Source: Rhodospirillaceae bacterium
GTDB taxonomy: Bacteria; Pseudomonadota; Alphaproteobacteria; UBA8366; GCA-2717185
Direction of reading: 5' to 3'
DNA: 5,808 nt
Assembly: GCA_028817685.1 (NCBI GenBank)
Contig: JAPPPC010000474.1
Span: forward strand, 1-5,808
A model generated the notes under the pieces. The model worked only from the letters and a program-made list of their open reading frames with translations, was not told the DNA's origin and made no database searches. Shown here one piece after another: positions 1-4,505 of the stretch (the stretch's first letter is position 1; each line of letters opens with the position of its first letter). The translations under genes were made by a program, and so were the position numbers.

Positions 1-25
1 TTTCTCGCTAAACTCCACTCTTTGC

Positions 26-43
26 GACAGAACATATTTTGTC
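26..43. promoter_or_regulatory. Imperfect inverted repeat just before yqgE, possible operator or -10 region
   Basis: The sequence GACAGAACATATTTTGTC lies 6 bases before the ATG at 50. Its outer four bases pair perfectly (GACA/TGTC) and the interior is partly symmetric. The AT-rich centre (CATATTTT) could also serve as a -10 element, which would give a transcript starting only a few bases before the start codon. No convincing -35 and no Shine-Dalgarno is visible in bases 1-49. This is inference from pattern only, and the site could be chance. Confidence 0.2.
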
Positions 44-49
44 ACCGCG

Positions 50-625
50 ATGGATCAATCGGACAGCACTTCCGGATATTTGACCGGCCAGTTGCTCGTC
101 GCCATGCCGGCCATGCAAGACCCGCGCTTTGAGAAGTCGGTCATCTATATGTGCATCCACAACGCCGACGGCGCCATGGGGCTGATCGTCAACCGGGCGC
201 TGGAAAGCCTGAGCTTCCGCGATCTCCTGTCACAGCTTGAGCTTGATGTCGACGAACCCGCCGCCGACATCGCCGTGCAGTATGGCGGCCCGGTGGAAAC
301 CGGCCGCGGCTTCGTGCTGCACACTTTGGAATACGAACAGGACGGTACCATTGTCGTCGACCAAAAGGTTGGACTGACGGCGACGGTCGAGGTTCTACGC
401 GATATCGCCGGCGACCGCGGACCCAGCCGCGCGATCCTGGCACTCGGCTATGCGGGGTGGGGACCAGGCCAGCTCGACGACGAAATCCAGCAGAACGCCT
501 GGCTCAACGTGCCGGCGGATGACGGGCTGATGTTCGACGCGGAAATCGGCAGCCGTTGGGAACGCGCGATTGCGAAGATCGGCATCGATGTATCCCTGTT
601 GTCTGGCGATCACGGCCATGCGTGA
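50..625 (+). CDS. yqgE: YqgE/AlgH family protein (UPF0301/DUF179)
   Basis: This 191-residue protein has the full length and conserved blocks of the YqgE/AlgH family. The opening motif YLTGQLLVAMPAMQDPRFEKS (residues 10-30) is followed by the segment ending GAMGLIVNRA (41-50), then QYGGPVETGRGFVLH (77-91). The glycine-rich stretch GYAGWGPGQLDDEIQQNAWL (133-152) comes next, and the end has the usual RWERAIAKIGID (169-180). The family is cytoplasmic and its biochemical role is not settled. AlgH was named as an alginate regulator in Pseudomonas, but a general function is not established. The ATG at 50 is chosen because the family core begins about ten residues after it and the next Met codons would cut into the core. 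No Shine-Dalgarno is visible, so the leader may be very short. The gene converges on the minus-strand gene at 802-1107. The family call is secure; the symbol follows the family name. Confidence 0.95.
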   Translation: MDQSDSTSGYLTGQLLVAMPAMQDPRFEKSVIYMCIHNADGAMGLIVNRALESLSFRDLLSQLELDVDEPAADIAVQYGGPVETGRGFVLHTLEYEQDGTIVVDQKVGLTATVEVLRDIAGDRGPSRAILALGYAGWGPGQLDDEIQQNAWLNVPADDGLMFDAEIGSRWERAIAKIGIDVSLLSGDHGHA

Positions 626-757
626 GTCGCGTTTCAAGCCAACGGCAGATTAACCTTGTGATTTTGGCGGCGTAACTGCCAAACAAACGCACAATTCGGT
701 TCCTGTTCATCAGTTCGGCGCGAAAATTGACGCATCGAATGGCAATCGACGCACGCG

Positions 758-787
758 AAAAGTTCAGGTCGCGCGCTGTTGACGACC
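758..787 (-). terminator. Weak candidate terminator behind the 101-aa secreted protein gene
   Basis: On the minus strand, past the stop at 802-804, GGTCG-type arms (767-771 and 783-787) can form a 5-bp hairpin. A TTTT run (758-761) follows five bases later. A competing short hairpin (CCCG/CGGG, 786-796) overlaps it. The long gap before the T run makes this a poor intrinsic terminator. It sits where one is expected, between two convergent genes. Confidence 0.22.
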
Positions 788-801
788 CGCCTCGGGCTTA
801 C

Positions 802-1107
802 TCATATCCCCGGTCGCCTGTCGCTGACATAGCGCCAGCGATCGCCCGCGGCAACGATGCAGGTGCGGCCATCGGGATAGGTGACAATCGCGGTGAAGCT
901 ATGGCCCTTCTCGCCCGAAGACTGGTTGGAAAAGATTTCGACAATAGCCGAGCCGCCCGCCAGCACGCCTTCGGCAGTCTTCACCTCGCCGTAGGTCTCA
1001 AACAGACGAGCGACGATCGCCGTGCGGTCGCCACAATTCGCTTGAGCCCGTACCTCAGACACGAAAAAGGCCGCTGCGAGAGCGGCCATCAGAAAATGGG
1101 GGCGCAC
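802..1107 (-). CDS. Small secreted protein of unknown function with a Cys pair
   Basis: This 101-residue product starts with a clear Sec signal peptide: basic MRPHF, hydrophobic LMAALAAAFFV (6-16), and a likely cleavage after VRA (residue 21). The mature part has only two cysteines, C25 and C83, which could form a periplasmic disulfide. It carries RTAIVARLFETYGE (28-41), SAIVEIFSN (53-61) and TYPDGRTCIVAAGDRWR (76-92). Similar short exported proteins with a C...RLxExYGE...VEVF...PDGxTC layout occur widely in alphaproteobacteria and are annotated as hypothetical; that is recalled family knowledge, not a search. The start is GTG at 1105-1107, preceded at 6 bases by a strong AGGAGA. The first in-frame ATG (residue 7) has no such site and would shorten the signal peptide. 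The gene is co-directional with the phage-like gene but separated from it by a terminator module, so it is probably its own transcription unit. No function is proposed. Confidence 0.8.
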   Translation of the reverse strand: MRPHFLMAALAAAFFVSEVRAQANCGDRTAIVARLFETYGEVKTAEGVLAGGSAIVEIFSNQSSGEKGHSFTAIVTYPDGRTCIVAAGDRWRYVSDRRPGI

Positions 1108-1113
1108 TGTACA

Positions 1114-1119
1114 TCTCCT
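1114..1119 (-). promoter_or_regulatory. Ribosome binding site fixing the GTG start at 1107
   Basis: AGGAGA on the minus strand lies 6 bases before GTG (1105-1107). The ATG contained in AGGAGATGTACAGTG is out of frame and too close to the site, so the GTG is the supported start. Confidence 0.7.
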
Positions 1120-1172
1120 ATTGTAGTCCTGTCATGCAGAGCCCGAGCCACGCGAAGACCCGCAACAGGACA

Positions 1173-1199
1173 TCAACATCGTCCCGAACGCGGCAACAC
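1173..1199 (-). pseudogene. Possible vestigial start of a lost gene
   Basis: After the AGGCG at the position of copy B's Shine-Dalgarno, GTG-TTG-CCG-CGT opens a frame reading (M)LPRSGRC and then TGA. It lines up with the ATG-CCG-CGA start (MPRL) of the 526-residue phage-like gene in the equivalent position of copy B. The simplest reading is that a second gene, possibly a paralogue, once began here and was deleted or eroded. The evidence is only a handful of bases plus the surrounding repeat, so this is tentative. Confidence 0.25.
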
Positions 1200-1225
1200 G
1201 GCGCCTTGGGGTGAGCGAGGCAGAT

Positions 1226-1260
1226 AAAGAAAAGTGCAAGCCGACGAATACCGGCACGCA
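1226..1260 (-). terminator. Intrinsic terminator after the phage-like gene (distal hairpin of copy A)
   Basis: On the minus strand, TGCGTGCCG (1252-1260) pairs with CGGCTTGCA (1235-1243) over nine positions, with one mismatch and one G-U, around an 8-base loop. TTTTCTTT (1226-1233) follows. It lies about 70-100 bases past the stop codon at 1333 in the right orientation to end that transcript. Confidence 0.6.
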
Positions 1261-1293
1261 TAAGAGAAAGCCCGCTGCGGTAACTTCCAGGCT
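1261..1293 (-). terminator. Second, weaker terminator-like hairpin of copy A
   Basis: On the minus strand, AGCCTG (1288-1293) pairs with CGGGCT (1269-1274), including one G-U, around a 13-base loop. A pyrimidine-rich tail TTCTCTTA follows. It is weak alone. It is listed because it occupies the same place as the hairpin at 2991-3013 in copy B. Confidence 0.35.
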
Positions 1294-1332
1294 AGGTTCA
1301 TTTTCGTCGATGCCTACCGTCGTCTCTGGTCC

Positions 1333-2913
1333 TTATGTGAGGGCGACGCTTTCAGGATCTTCGGCATCTGGCTTGCCTGAGGTATCGATATTGAACGCAT
1401 CGCGCGCGAGGGCCACAGCATCCCTCGCGGCGAGCTCGGCGTTGCCTGCCTGTTTGTATGCGCGGAAGGCAAGGTCCTCGACAACGAAACGAAAGCCATT
1501 GGTATCGACGCCGTCAAGGGCTTGCGTGATGGCGGCCTCGACGGCATCAATTTCCCTGGAATCCAGCCCTTCGCGCAGTTTGGCGCGGCCGACGGTCTGG
1601 GCGTCGATGAGCGCCAGGGCGAGTGCTGGATGGCCCTGTGCAGTGGCGAGCGCCTGGGCCGGCCGGTCGAGGCCCTGTTCGACCAATTCACGAATGGTGG
1701 TGGTGTGATGTTTTCCTTGTCGGTCCGCGAGCCCCACGAGCCGGGCCAGGCGTGCCGTCGGGGGCAAGCTGTTCAATTCAGCGGCCAAGGTGCGGGCTTC
1801 ATCACGCGGCAGAACCTTCTGGGCCGCGACGCCGATGTCTAGCTGAGCTCGCAGGCGGCGCGACAGGGCCGTCTCCAAGGACGTCCCGTCGGCGAACCAA
1901 CTAGCCACCGTGGGGTCGGCCATAAGGACGCCCGCCGGGTCCTGGGCGCGGTCTTCCAGGACCTCCCGGGCGATCGCCTGCCGCCGCTCGCGGTCCGTCT
2001 CAGTGAGCGGTTCCAGGGGATCGACGTCCCGGTCTACGGCCGCGGCGACCGCCTCTGGCGTCATGAAACGGATCGCGATGCGGAAGGCGGTGTCCATCTG
2101 TGCCTGGCGGACCCGTTCGGCGAAGGCGTCCAGTTCGTCTTCCGCCAGGATATCGTGGGCTTGGGCGATCAGCGCCGTACCGGCGGTCTCGTCCACATCG
2201 GACAATGCTGCATCCGCATCGGCCCGGAAGGCGGCGCGGGCGTGGCCCCGCGCCGTTTCCGCTTCGCGGCGCAGGATCGCCGTTGTTTCGGGGTCAAGGG
2301 CCAGATCGTCATCGTCCAGTTCCTGCAGGACCGCCTGGATGTTGCCTTTGGTGATGTCCGCGCGCAGCAAGCGCTGGGCGAGATCCTTGTCAAAGGCGGT
2401 GCGTTGAGCTTCCCGTTCGTCTTCGGACCAGTCGAGCGCGGCAGCGGTCTTGTCGAGCGCGATGTCTGCACGGGCCAAGGCCACGTCGATCAGGTCGGGC
2501 TGCATCGCCACGGCCTGCTTGTTGTCCTCCAGCACCCGTTCCAAGGTCCTGATCATGCGGCGGTCGCCGCGCCGGTGGCCAGCGAGGGTGCTCCGCGCTT
2601 CGAAGGCCTTGCGGTGAGTGTCGACCAAGGAGCGGGCACGGGACTCCACGCGGCTGCCGGCGAAGGGGTCGAGGAGATCCTGCGTCCGCTCATCGAAGGA
2701 TGAGGATGGGTCTGCGAGACCGGAAAGAGGGCCGAATTCGAGGTCGTCCTCGTCAAACCTCTGGGCGTCGAACTCGGCGCGGCGGCGTAGCAGGGCGCTG
2801 TCGAGGGAACGCAGCGCAGCCTCGTCCTCGGCGGCGCGGTGGGTGCGCAGGACCTCGGAAGCGGGATCGCGGGCGAAGAAATGGGGTTCATCGGGATCGG
2901 GCAGTCGCGGCAT
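1333..2913 (-). CDS. Orphan phage-like structural or internal virion protein
   Basis: This 526-residue protein has no signal peptide, no membrane segment and no cysteine. It is rich in Ala, Asp, Glu, Arg and Leu and predicted by eye to be almost all helical. The N-terminal 90 residues (MPRLPDPDEPHF onward) are acidic and Pro/Asp-rich. A helical body follows. The C-terminal half has a leucine/alanine helical pattern (LPRDEARTLAAELNSLPP, then ATAQGHPALALALIDAQTVG and REGLDSREIDAVEAAITQAL) that I associate with the large internal or tape-measure-like virion proteins of alphaproteobacterial tailed phages. Those usually continue further, so this copy may be shortened at the C-terminus. The start is ATG 2911-2913 because AGGAG lies 5 bases upstream; the frame is open further upstream but runs through terminator hairpins. 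The stop is TAA. No other phage gene is visible nearby, so it looks like a prophage remnant or a captured gene. The coding call is firm; the phage assignment is inference from pattern recognition. Confidence 0.55.
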   Translation of the reverse strand: MPRLPDPDEPHFFARDPASEVLRTHRAAEDEAALRSLDSALLRRRAEFDAQRFDEDDLEFGPLSGLADPSSSFDERTQDLLDPFAGSRVESRARSLVDTHRKAFEARSTLAGHRRGDRRMIRTLERVLEDNKQAVAMQPDLIDVALARADIALDKTAAALDWSEDEREAQRTAFDKDLAQRLLRADITKGNIQAVLQELDDDDLALDPETTAILRREAETARGHARAAFRADADAALSDVDETAGTALIAQAHDILAEDELDAFAERVRQAQMDTAFRIAIRFMTPEAVAAAVDRDVDPLEPLTETDRERRQAIAREVLEDRAQDPAGVLMADPTVASWFADGTSLETALSRRLRAQLDIGVAAQKVLPRDEARTLAAELNSLPPTARLARLVGLADRQGKHHTTTIRELVEQGLDRPAQALATAQGHPALALALIDAQTVGRAKLREGLDSREIDAVEAAITQALDGVDTNGFRFVVEDLAFRAYKQAGNAELAARDAVALARDAFNIDTSGKPDAEDPESVALT

Positions 2914-2918
2914 AACGG

Positions 2919-2923
2919 CTCCT
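2919..2923 (-). promoter_or_regulatory. Ribosome binding site fixing the start of the phage-like gene at 2913
   Basis: AGGAG on the minus strand lies 5 bases before ATG 2911-2913. It decides against the longer open frame that starts at 3021. Confidence 0.75.
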
Positions 2924-2944
2924 GAAGGCTGAGGTGCGGGGGGC

Positions 2945-2980
2945 AAAAGAAAAGCGCGCGCCGGCTGAATCGGCACGCGC
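2945..2980 (-). terminator. Strong intrinsic terminator 31 bases before the phage-like gene
   Basis: On the minus strand, GCGCGTGCCG (2971-2980) pairs with CGGCGCGCGC (2954-2963): ten base pairs, nine Watson-Crick and one G-U, around a 7-base loop. TTTTCTTTT (2945-2953) follows immediately. This is the best terminator in the window. Its position upstream of a gene means transcripts from further right would have to read through it to express the gene. Confidence 0.8.
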
Positions 2981-2985
2981 CCACG

Positions 2986-3013
2986 AAAAAGCCCGCCGCG
3001 GAAGCCTCCGGGC
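2986..3013 (-). terminator. First of two tandem terminator hairpins before the phage-like gene
   Basis: On the minus strand, GCCCG (3009-3013) pairs with CGGGC (2991-2995), and TTTTT (2986-2990) follows. An alternative inner hairpin CGGA-GGCT-TCCG can form. It lies just upstream of the stronger hairpin at 2945-2980, giving a double terminator. Confidence 0.6.
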
Positions 3014-3038
3014 GAGCGCACTTACAACTGATAGCTTC

Positions 3039-3067
3039 TTTCTACGGTCTCACAGTCGATTAATCAA
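3039..3067 (-). promoter_or_regulatory. Candidate sigma-70-like promoter upstream of the double terminator
   Basis: On the minus strand, TTGATT (3062-3067) and TAGAAA (3039-3044) are separated by exactly 17 bases. Each matches four of six consensus positions. A transcript from here would start near 3032 and run through both hairpins of copy B before reaching the gene at 2913. It is a pattern match only, in an AT-richer patch between genes. Confidence 0.25.
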
Positions 3068-3082
3068 CAACGTCCACATGCT

Positions 3083-3113
3083 GTGCACGACATCTTTCAC
3101 TGTCGGCGGGCAC
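3083..3113 (-). other. Interrupted hairpin behind the ZrgA-like gene
   Basis: CGACA (3088-3092) pairs with TGTCG (3101-3105) around an 8-base loop. After an internal loop, GTGC (3083-3086) pairs with GCAC (3110-3113). It sits 38 bases past the stop of the ZrgA-like gene. It has no U-tract on either strand, so it may stabilise an mRNA end or mean nothing. Confidence 0.2.
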
Positions 3114-3150
3114 CAAAGTTTCCGGACGCGAATGGTAAACAGGACGGCGA

Positions 3151-3702
3151 TCAGATCCTCAACCTAGTTTTTCGCGGCGTCAGGTGCTGACGGCGCGGCT
3201 TGTGGGATTTATGAATCGTCGCATTCAGCGTACGCGCGCTGGGAAACCTTTCAAAGTAACGCAAATCGATATGGCTCAGCCACTTGGCATGCCGGCAAGA
3301 GTAGTGGTAGCGCGCGCCAAAGGCGGGCTGTTCCCCCTCGCCTACTTCCGCCTTCGGACCGAAAGGGTTTTCTATCTTTACTCCCAAGAATCGGCACTCC
3401 GCCGCGCCCGGCAAGACAAACATCGATGCACCCGCCAAAAGTTTCTCTGATCCGGCGCGCATAGCCTTCCACTGCGCCGCCGTTTTCGGCGGGTGCGCGA
3501 ATCCAACGATATCGGCACTCGGCACGTCCAGCTCAATCGACAGCACGCTCGCCTGCAACACCACGCTCAATTGGCCTTTCAGCTTCGCTTCCGGTTCATC
3601 GCCTGCGTGCCCGATGGACACTCCGGCAAGCAGAAGAAACAGGATGGCGCCAGCAACGCGGCGCCCCCGCAATGCAATTGAATGGCGACTTAGAAAGGTC
3701 AT
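3151..3702 (-). CDS. Secreted DUF2796/ZrgA-like protein
   Basis: This 183-residue product opens with a Sec signal peptide: basic RHSIALRGRR, hydrophobic AGAILFLLLAGVSIG (17-31), likely cleavage after GHA (33). The mature protein carries the DUF2796 (ZrgA family) signature: QLSVVLQASVLSIELDVPSADIVGFAH (45-70) followed by PP and a helix. Then come MFVLPGAAECRF (94-105), ARYHYSCRHAKWLSHIDLRYFERFPSARTLNATI (130-163) and the terminal LTPRKTRLRI. C103 and C136 probably form a disulfide. ZrgA of Vibrio is a periplasmic zinc-uptake helper whose members usually have His-rich regions. Here there is no His-rich stretch and the usual N-terminal HGxxxL is KGQLSV, so zinc binding may be reduced. H70, H133, H138 and H144 remain. 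The start is the only Met before the signal peptide, with a G-rich GGGGG just before it. It probably forms its own transcription unit. The family call is good; its role in zinc handling is inference. Confidence 0.8.
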   Translation of the reverse strand: MTFLSRHSIALRGRRVAGAILFLLLAGVSIGHAGDEPEAKLKGQLSVVLQASVLSIELDVPSADIVGFAHPPKTAAQWKAMRAGSEKLLAGASMFVLPGAAECRFLGVKIENPFGPKAEVGEGEQPAFGARYHYSCRHAKWLSHIDLRYFERFPSARTLNATIHKSHKPRRQHLTPRKTRLRI

Positions 3703-3748
3703 CCCCCGGCACCTACTGGCAGGCCCCAGTCACATCCAACGGCGGTTT

Positions 3749-3778
3749 AACGTGTCGCCTGCCTTCTACAAACACGTT
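3749..3778. promoter_or_regulatory. Perfect 7-bp inverted repeat upstream of the ZrgA-like gene, candidate operator
   Basis: AACGTGT (3749-3755) and ACACGTT (3772-3778) are exact inverted repeats, 23 bases apart from start to start, centred about 60 bases before the start at 3702. The spacing is about two helical turns, which suits a dimeric regulator. It could equally be a leader hairpin with a 16-base loop. It does not match the Zur box pattern I know. The rest of the 3703-3855 gap holds no gene and no convincing promoter. Confidence 0.3.
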
Positions 3779-3855
3779 TCCCGCCATACAGCCAATATGA
3801 CCCTACAGCCGAAATTATTTACAATTAGTTGCGGCGTCTGGTGGCAGCGCTTTCC

Positions 3856-4449
3856 CTATCCACCCACGCCTGGGCGCCGGTCGGTGCGCAAGATGGCGAA
3901 GAAGACGTGGTCCTGCCAGGTACCATTGATGCGCAGATAACGCCGGGCAAAACCTTCCTGGATGAAGCCGCTTTTCAACAACAGATTGCGGCTCGGCGTG
4001 TTGGAGGGCAGACAAGCGGCTTCGATCCGATGCAGACCCAGCGTGTCGAACGAGAAGTCGAGCGAGAGCTGGATAGCCTCCGCCATGTAGCCCTTACGCG
4101 CGTGCGGTTTGCCCATCCAGTAGCCCATACTGGCCGATTGGGAAACGCCGCGGCGCACATTCGATAAGGTGATACCGCCAAGCAGTGCGTCGTCCTCGCG
4201 CCGGAAGAGGAGGAAAGCGTAGGTCATGCCGTCGCGCCAATCCGCAGTGAACTTCTTCAAACGACGCCGGAAAGCTGCTGGGGTCGTCGCATCAGACGGC
4301 CAGGTCGGTTCCCAGAACTCCAAAAAATCTCGGCTTTCCTCACGGATTGCGATCCACTGTTTTTCGTCCGTGCGAACCGGTGGGCGCAAATAGATCTTCC
4401 GACCGGGCAGCCGAACCGTGGGCACGTTGTTGGACAGGAGGTTGAACAT
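3856..4449 (-). CDS. GNAT acetyltransferase, RimJ/RimL type
   Basis: This 197-residue cytoplasmic enzyme is of the RimJ/RimL branch of the GNAT superfamily, which transfers acetyl from acetyl-CoA to protein N-termini such as ribosomal protein S5 or other amines. Landmarks are the N-terminal strand RKIYLRPPVRTD (17-28) with the family's LRPP, then DFLEFWEPTWPSDA (41-54) and FLLFRREDDALLGGITLSNVRR (79-100). The acetyl-CoA loop region GYWMGKPHARKGYMAEAI (109-126) follows, then RIEAACLPSNTPSRNLLLKSGF (141-162) and LRINGTWQDHVFFAIL (172-187). The length is normal. The ATG at 4447-4449 is the only Met before the core and no Shine-Dalgarno is visible, so translation may depend on the upstream gene. 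It starts 56 bases after the M16 peptidase stop in the same direction, an arrangement I recall as common in alphaproteobacteria. The exact substrate cannot be told from sequence, so no symbol is given. Confidence 0.9.
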   Translation of the reverse strand: MFNLLSNNVPTVRLPGRKIYLRPPVRTDEKQWIAIREESRDFLEFWEPTWPSDATTPAAFRRRLKKFTADWRDGMTYAFLLFRREDDALLGGITLSNVRRGVSQSASMGYWMGKPHARKGYMAEAIQLSLDFSFDTLGLHRIEAACLPSNTPSRNLLLKSGFIQEGFARRYLRINGTWQDHVFFAILRTDRRPGVGG

Positions 4450-4505
4450 GATTGCTACAGCTTACATCCGTGCCGTTCGCCGCGACAGGCGACAGCCCCG
4501 CCTCC

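Larger units (their letters stand above)
1189..1293 (-). repeat. Boundary module copy A, downstream of the phage-like gene, diverged direct repeat of 2906-3013
   Basis: Read on the minus strand, this stretch has, in order, a hairpin with a pyrimidine tail, a second hairpin with TTTTCTTT, a short spacer, and AGGCGCCGTGTTGCCGCG (1189-1206). Copy B has the same elements in the same order, with nearly equal spacing. Shared blocks on the plus strand include aaagaaaag, gccg, cggcacgc and aaagcccgcNgcgg. At the gene-start end, 15 of 18 bases match copy B (AGGAGCCGTTATGCCGCG). In copy A the position of the ATG is taken by GTG-TTG (1194-1199). The frame then stops at 1173-1175, so this copy leads into no intact gene. 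The similarity is seen directly. Common descent from one phage gene-boundary element is inferred. Confidence 0.65.
2906..3013 (-). repeat. Boundary module copy B, upstream of the phage-like gene, diverged direct repeat of 1189-1293
   Basis: Read on the minus strand, the module has a hairpin with TTTTT, then a near-perfect hairpin with TTTTCTTTT, then 21 bases, then AGGAG and the ATG-CCG-CG start of the 526-residue gene. The same order of elements recurs after that gene's stop (copy A). Strong terminators directly before a gene usually close the preceding gene of a dense operon. Here no preceding phage gene remains, which supports the remnant reading. Confidence 0.65.

Noticed and set aside
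664..682. 7-bp hairpin TTGGCGG-CGTAA-CTGCCAA after yqgE, considered as a terminator
   Set aside because: No T run follows on either strand, and the stem contains a G-U pair.
1115..1125. TACAAT on the minus strand as a -10 for the 101-aa gene
   Set aside because: No -35-like hexamer at 16-18 bases, and the transcript would start within the Shine-Dalgarno.
1140..1172. GTCCTG...CAGGAC inverted repeat before the 101-aa gene
   Set aside because: Six-base arms more than 30 bases apart are weak, and there is no supporting context.
727..1227. 166-codon plus-strand open frame over the secreted protein gene
   Set aside because: It lies antisense to a gene with a clear signal peptide and RBS, and the translated sequence is low-complexity basic with no family resemblance.
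1211..1708. 165-codon plus-strand frame rich in Ser, Ala and Arg
   Set aside because: The composition is the typical antisense shadow of an Ala/Asp/Arg-rich gene, and it crosses the terminator module.
2155..2703. 182-codon plus-strand open frame opposite the phage-like gene
   Set aside because: Antisense shadow of a real gene in GC-rich DNA; no Shine-Dalgarno and no recognisable protein features.
2914..3021. 36-residue N-terminal extension of the phage-like protein from an ATG at 3019-3021
   Set aside because: The frame is open only by chance of high GC. It runs through two terminator hairpins, and the internal ATG at 2913 has a perfect AGGAG at 5 bases while the upstream ATG has no comparable site.
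3058..3065. Palindrome GATTAATC as an operator
   Set aside because: Eight bases of AT-rich palindrome without extension are expected by chance.
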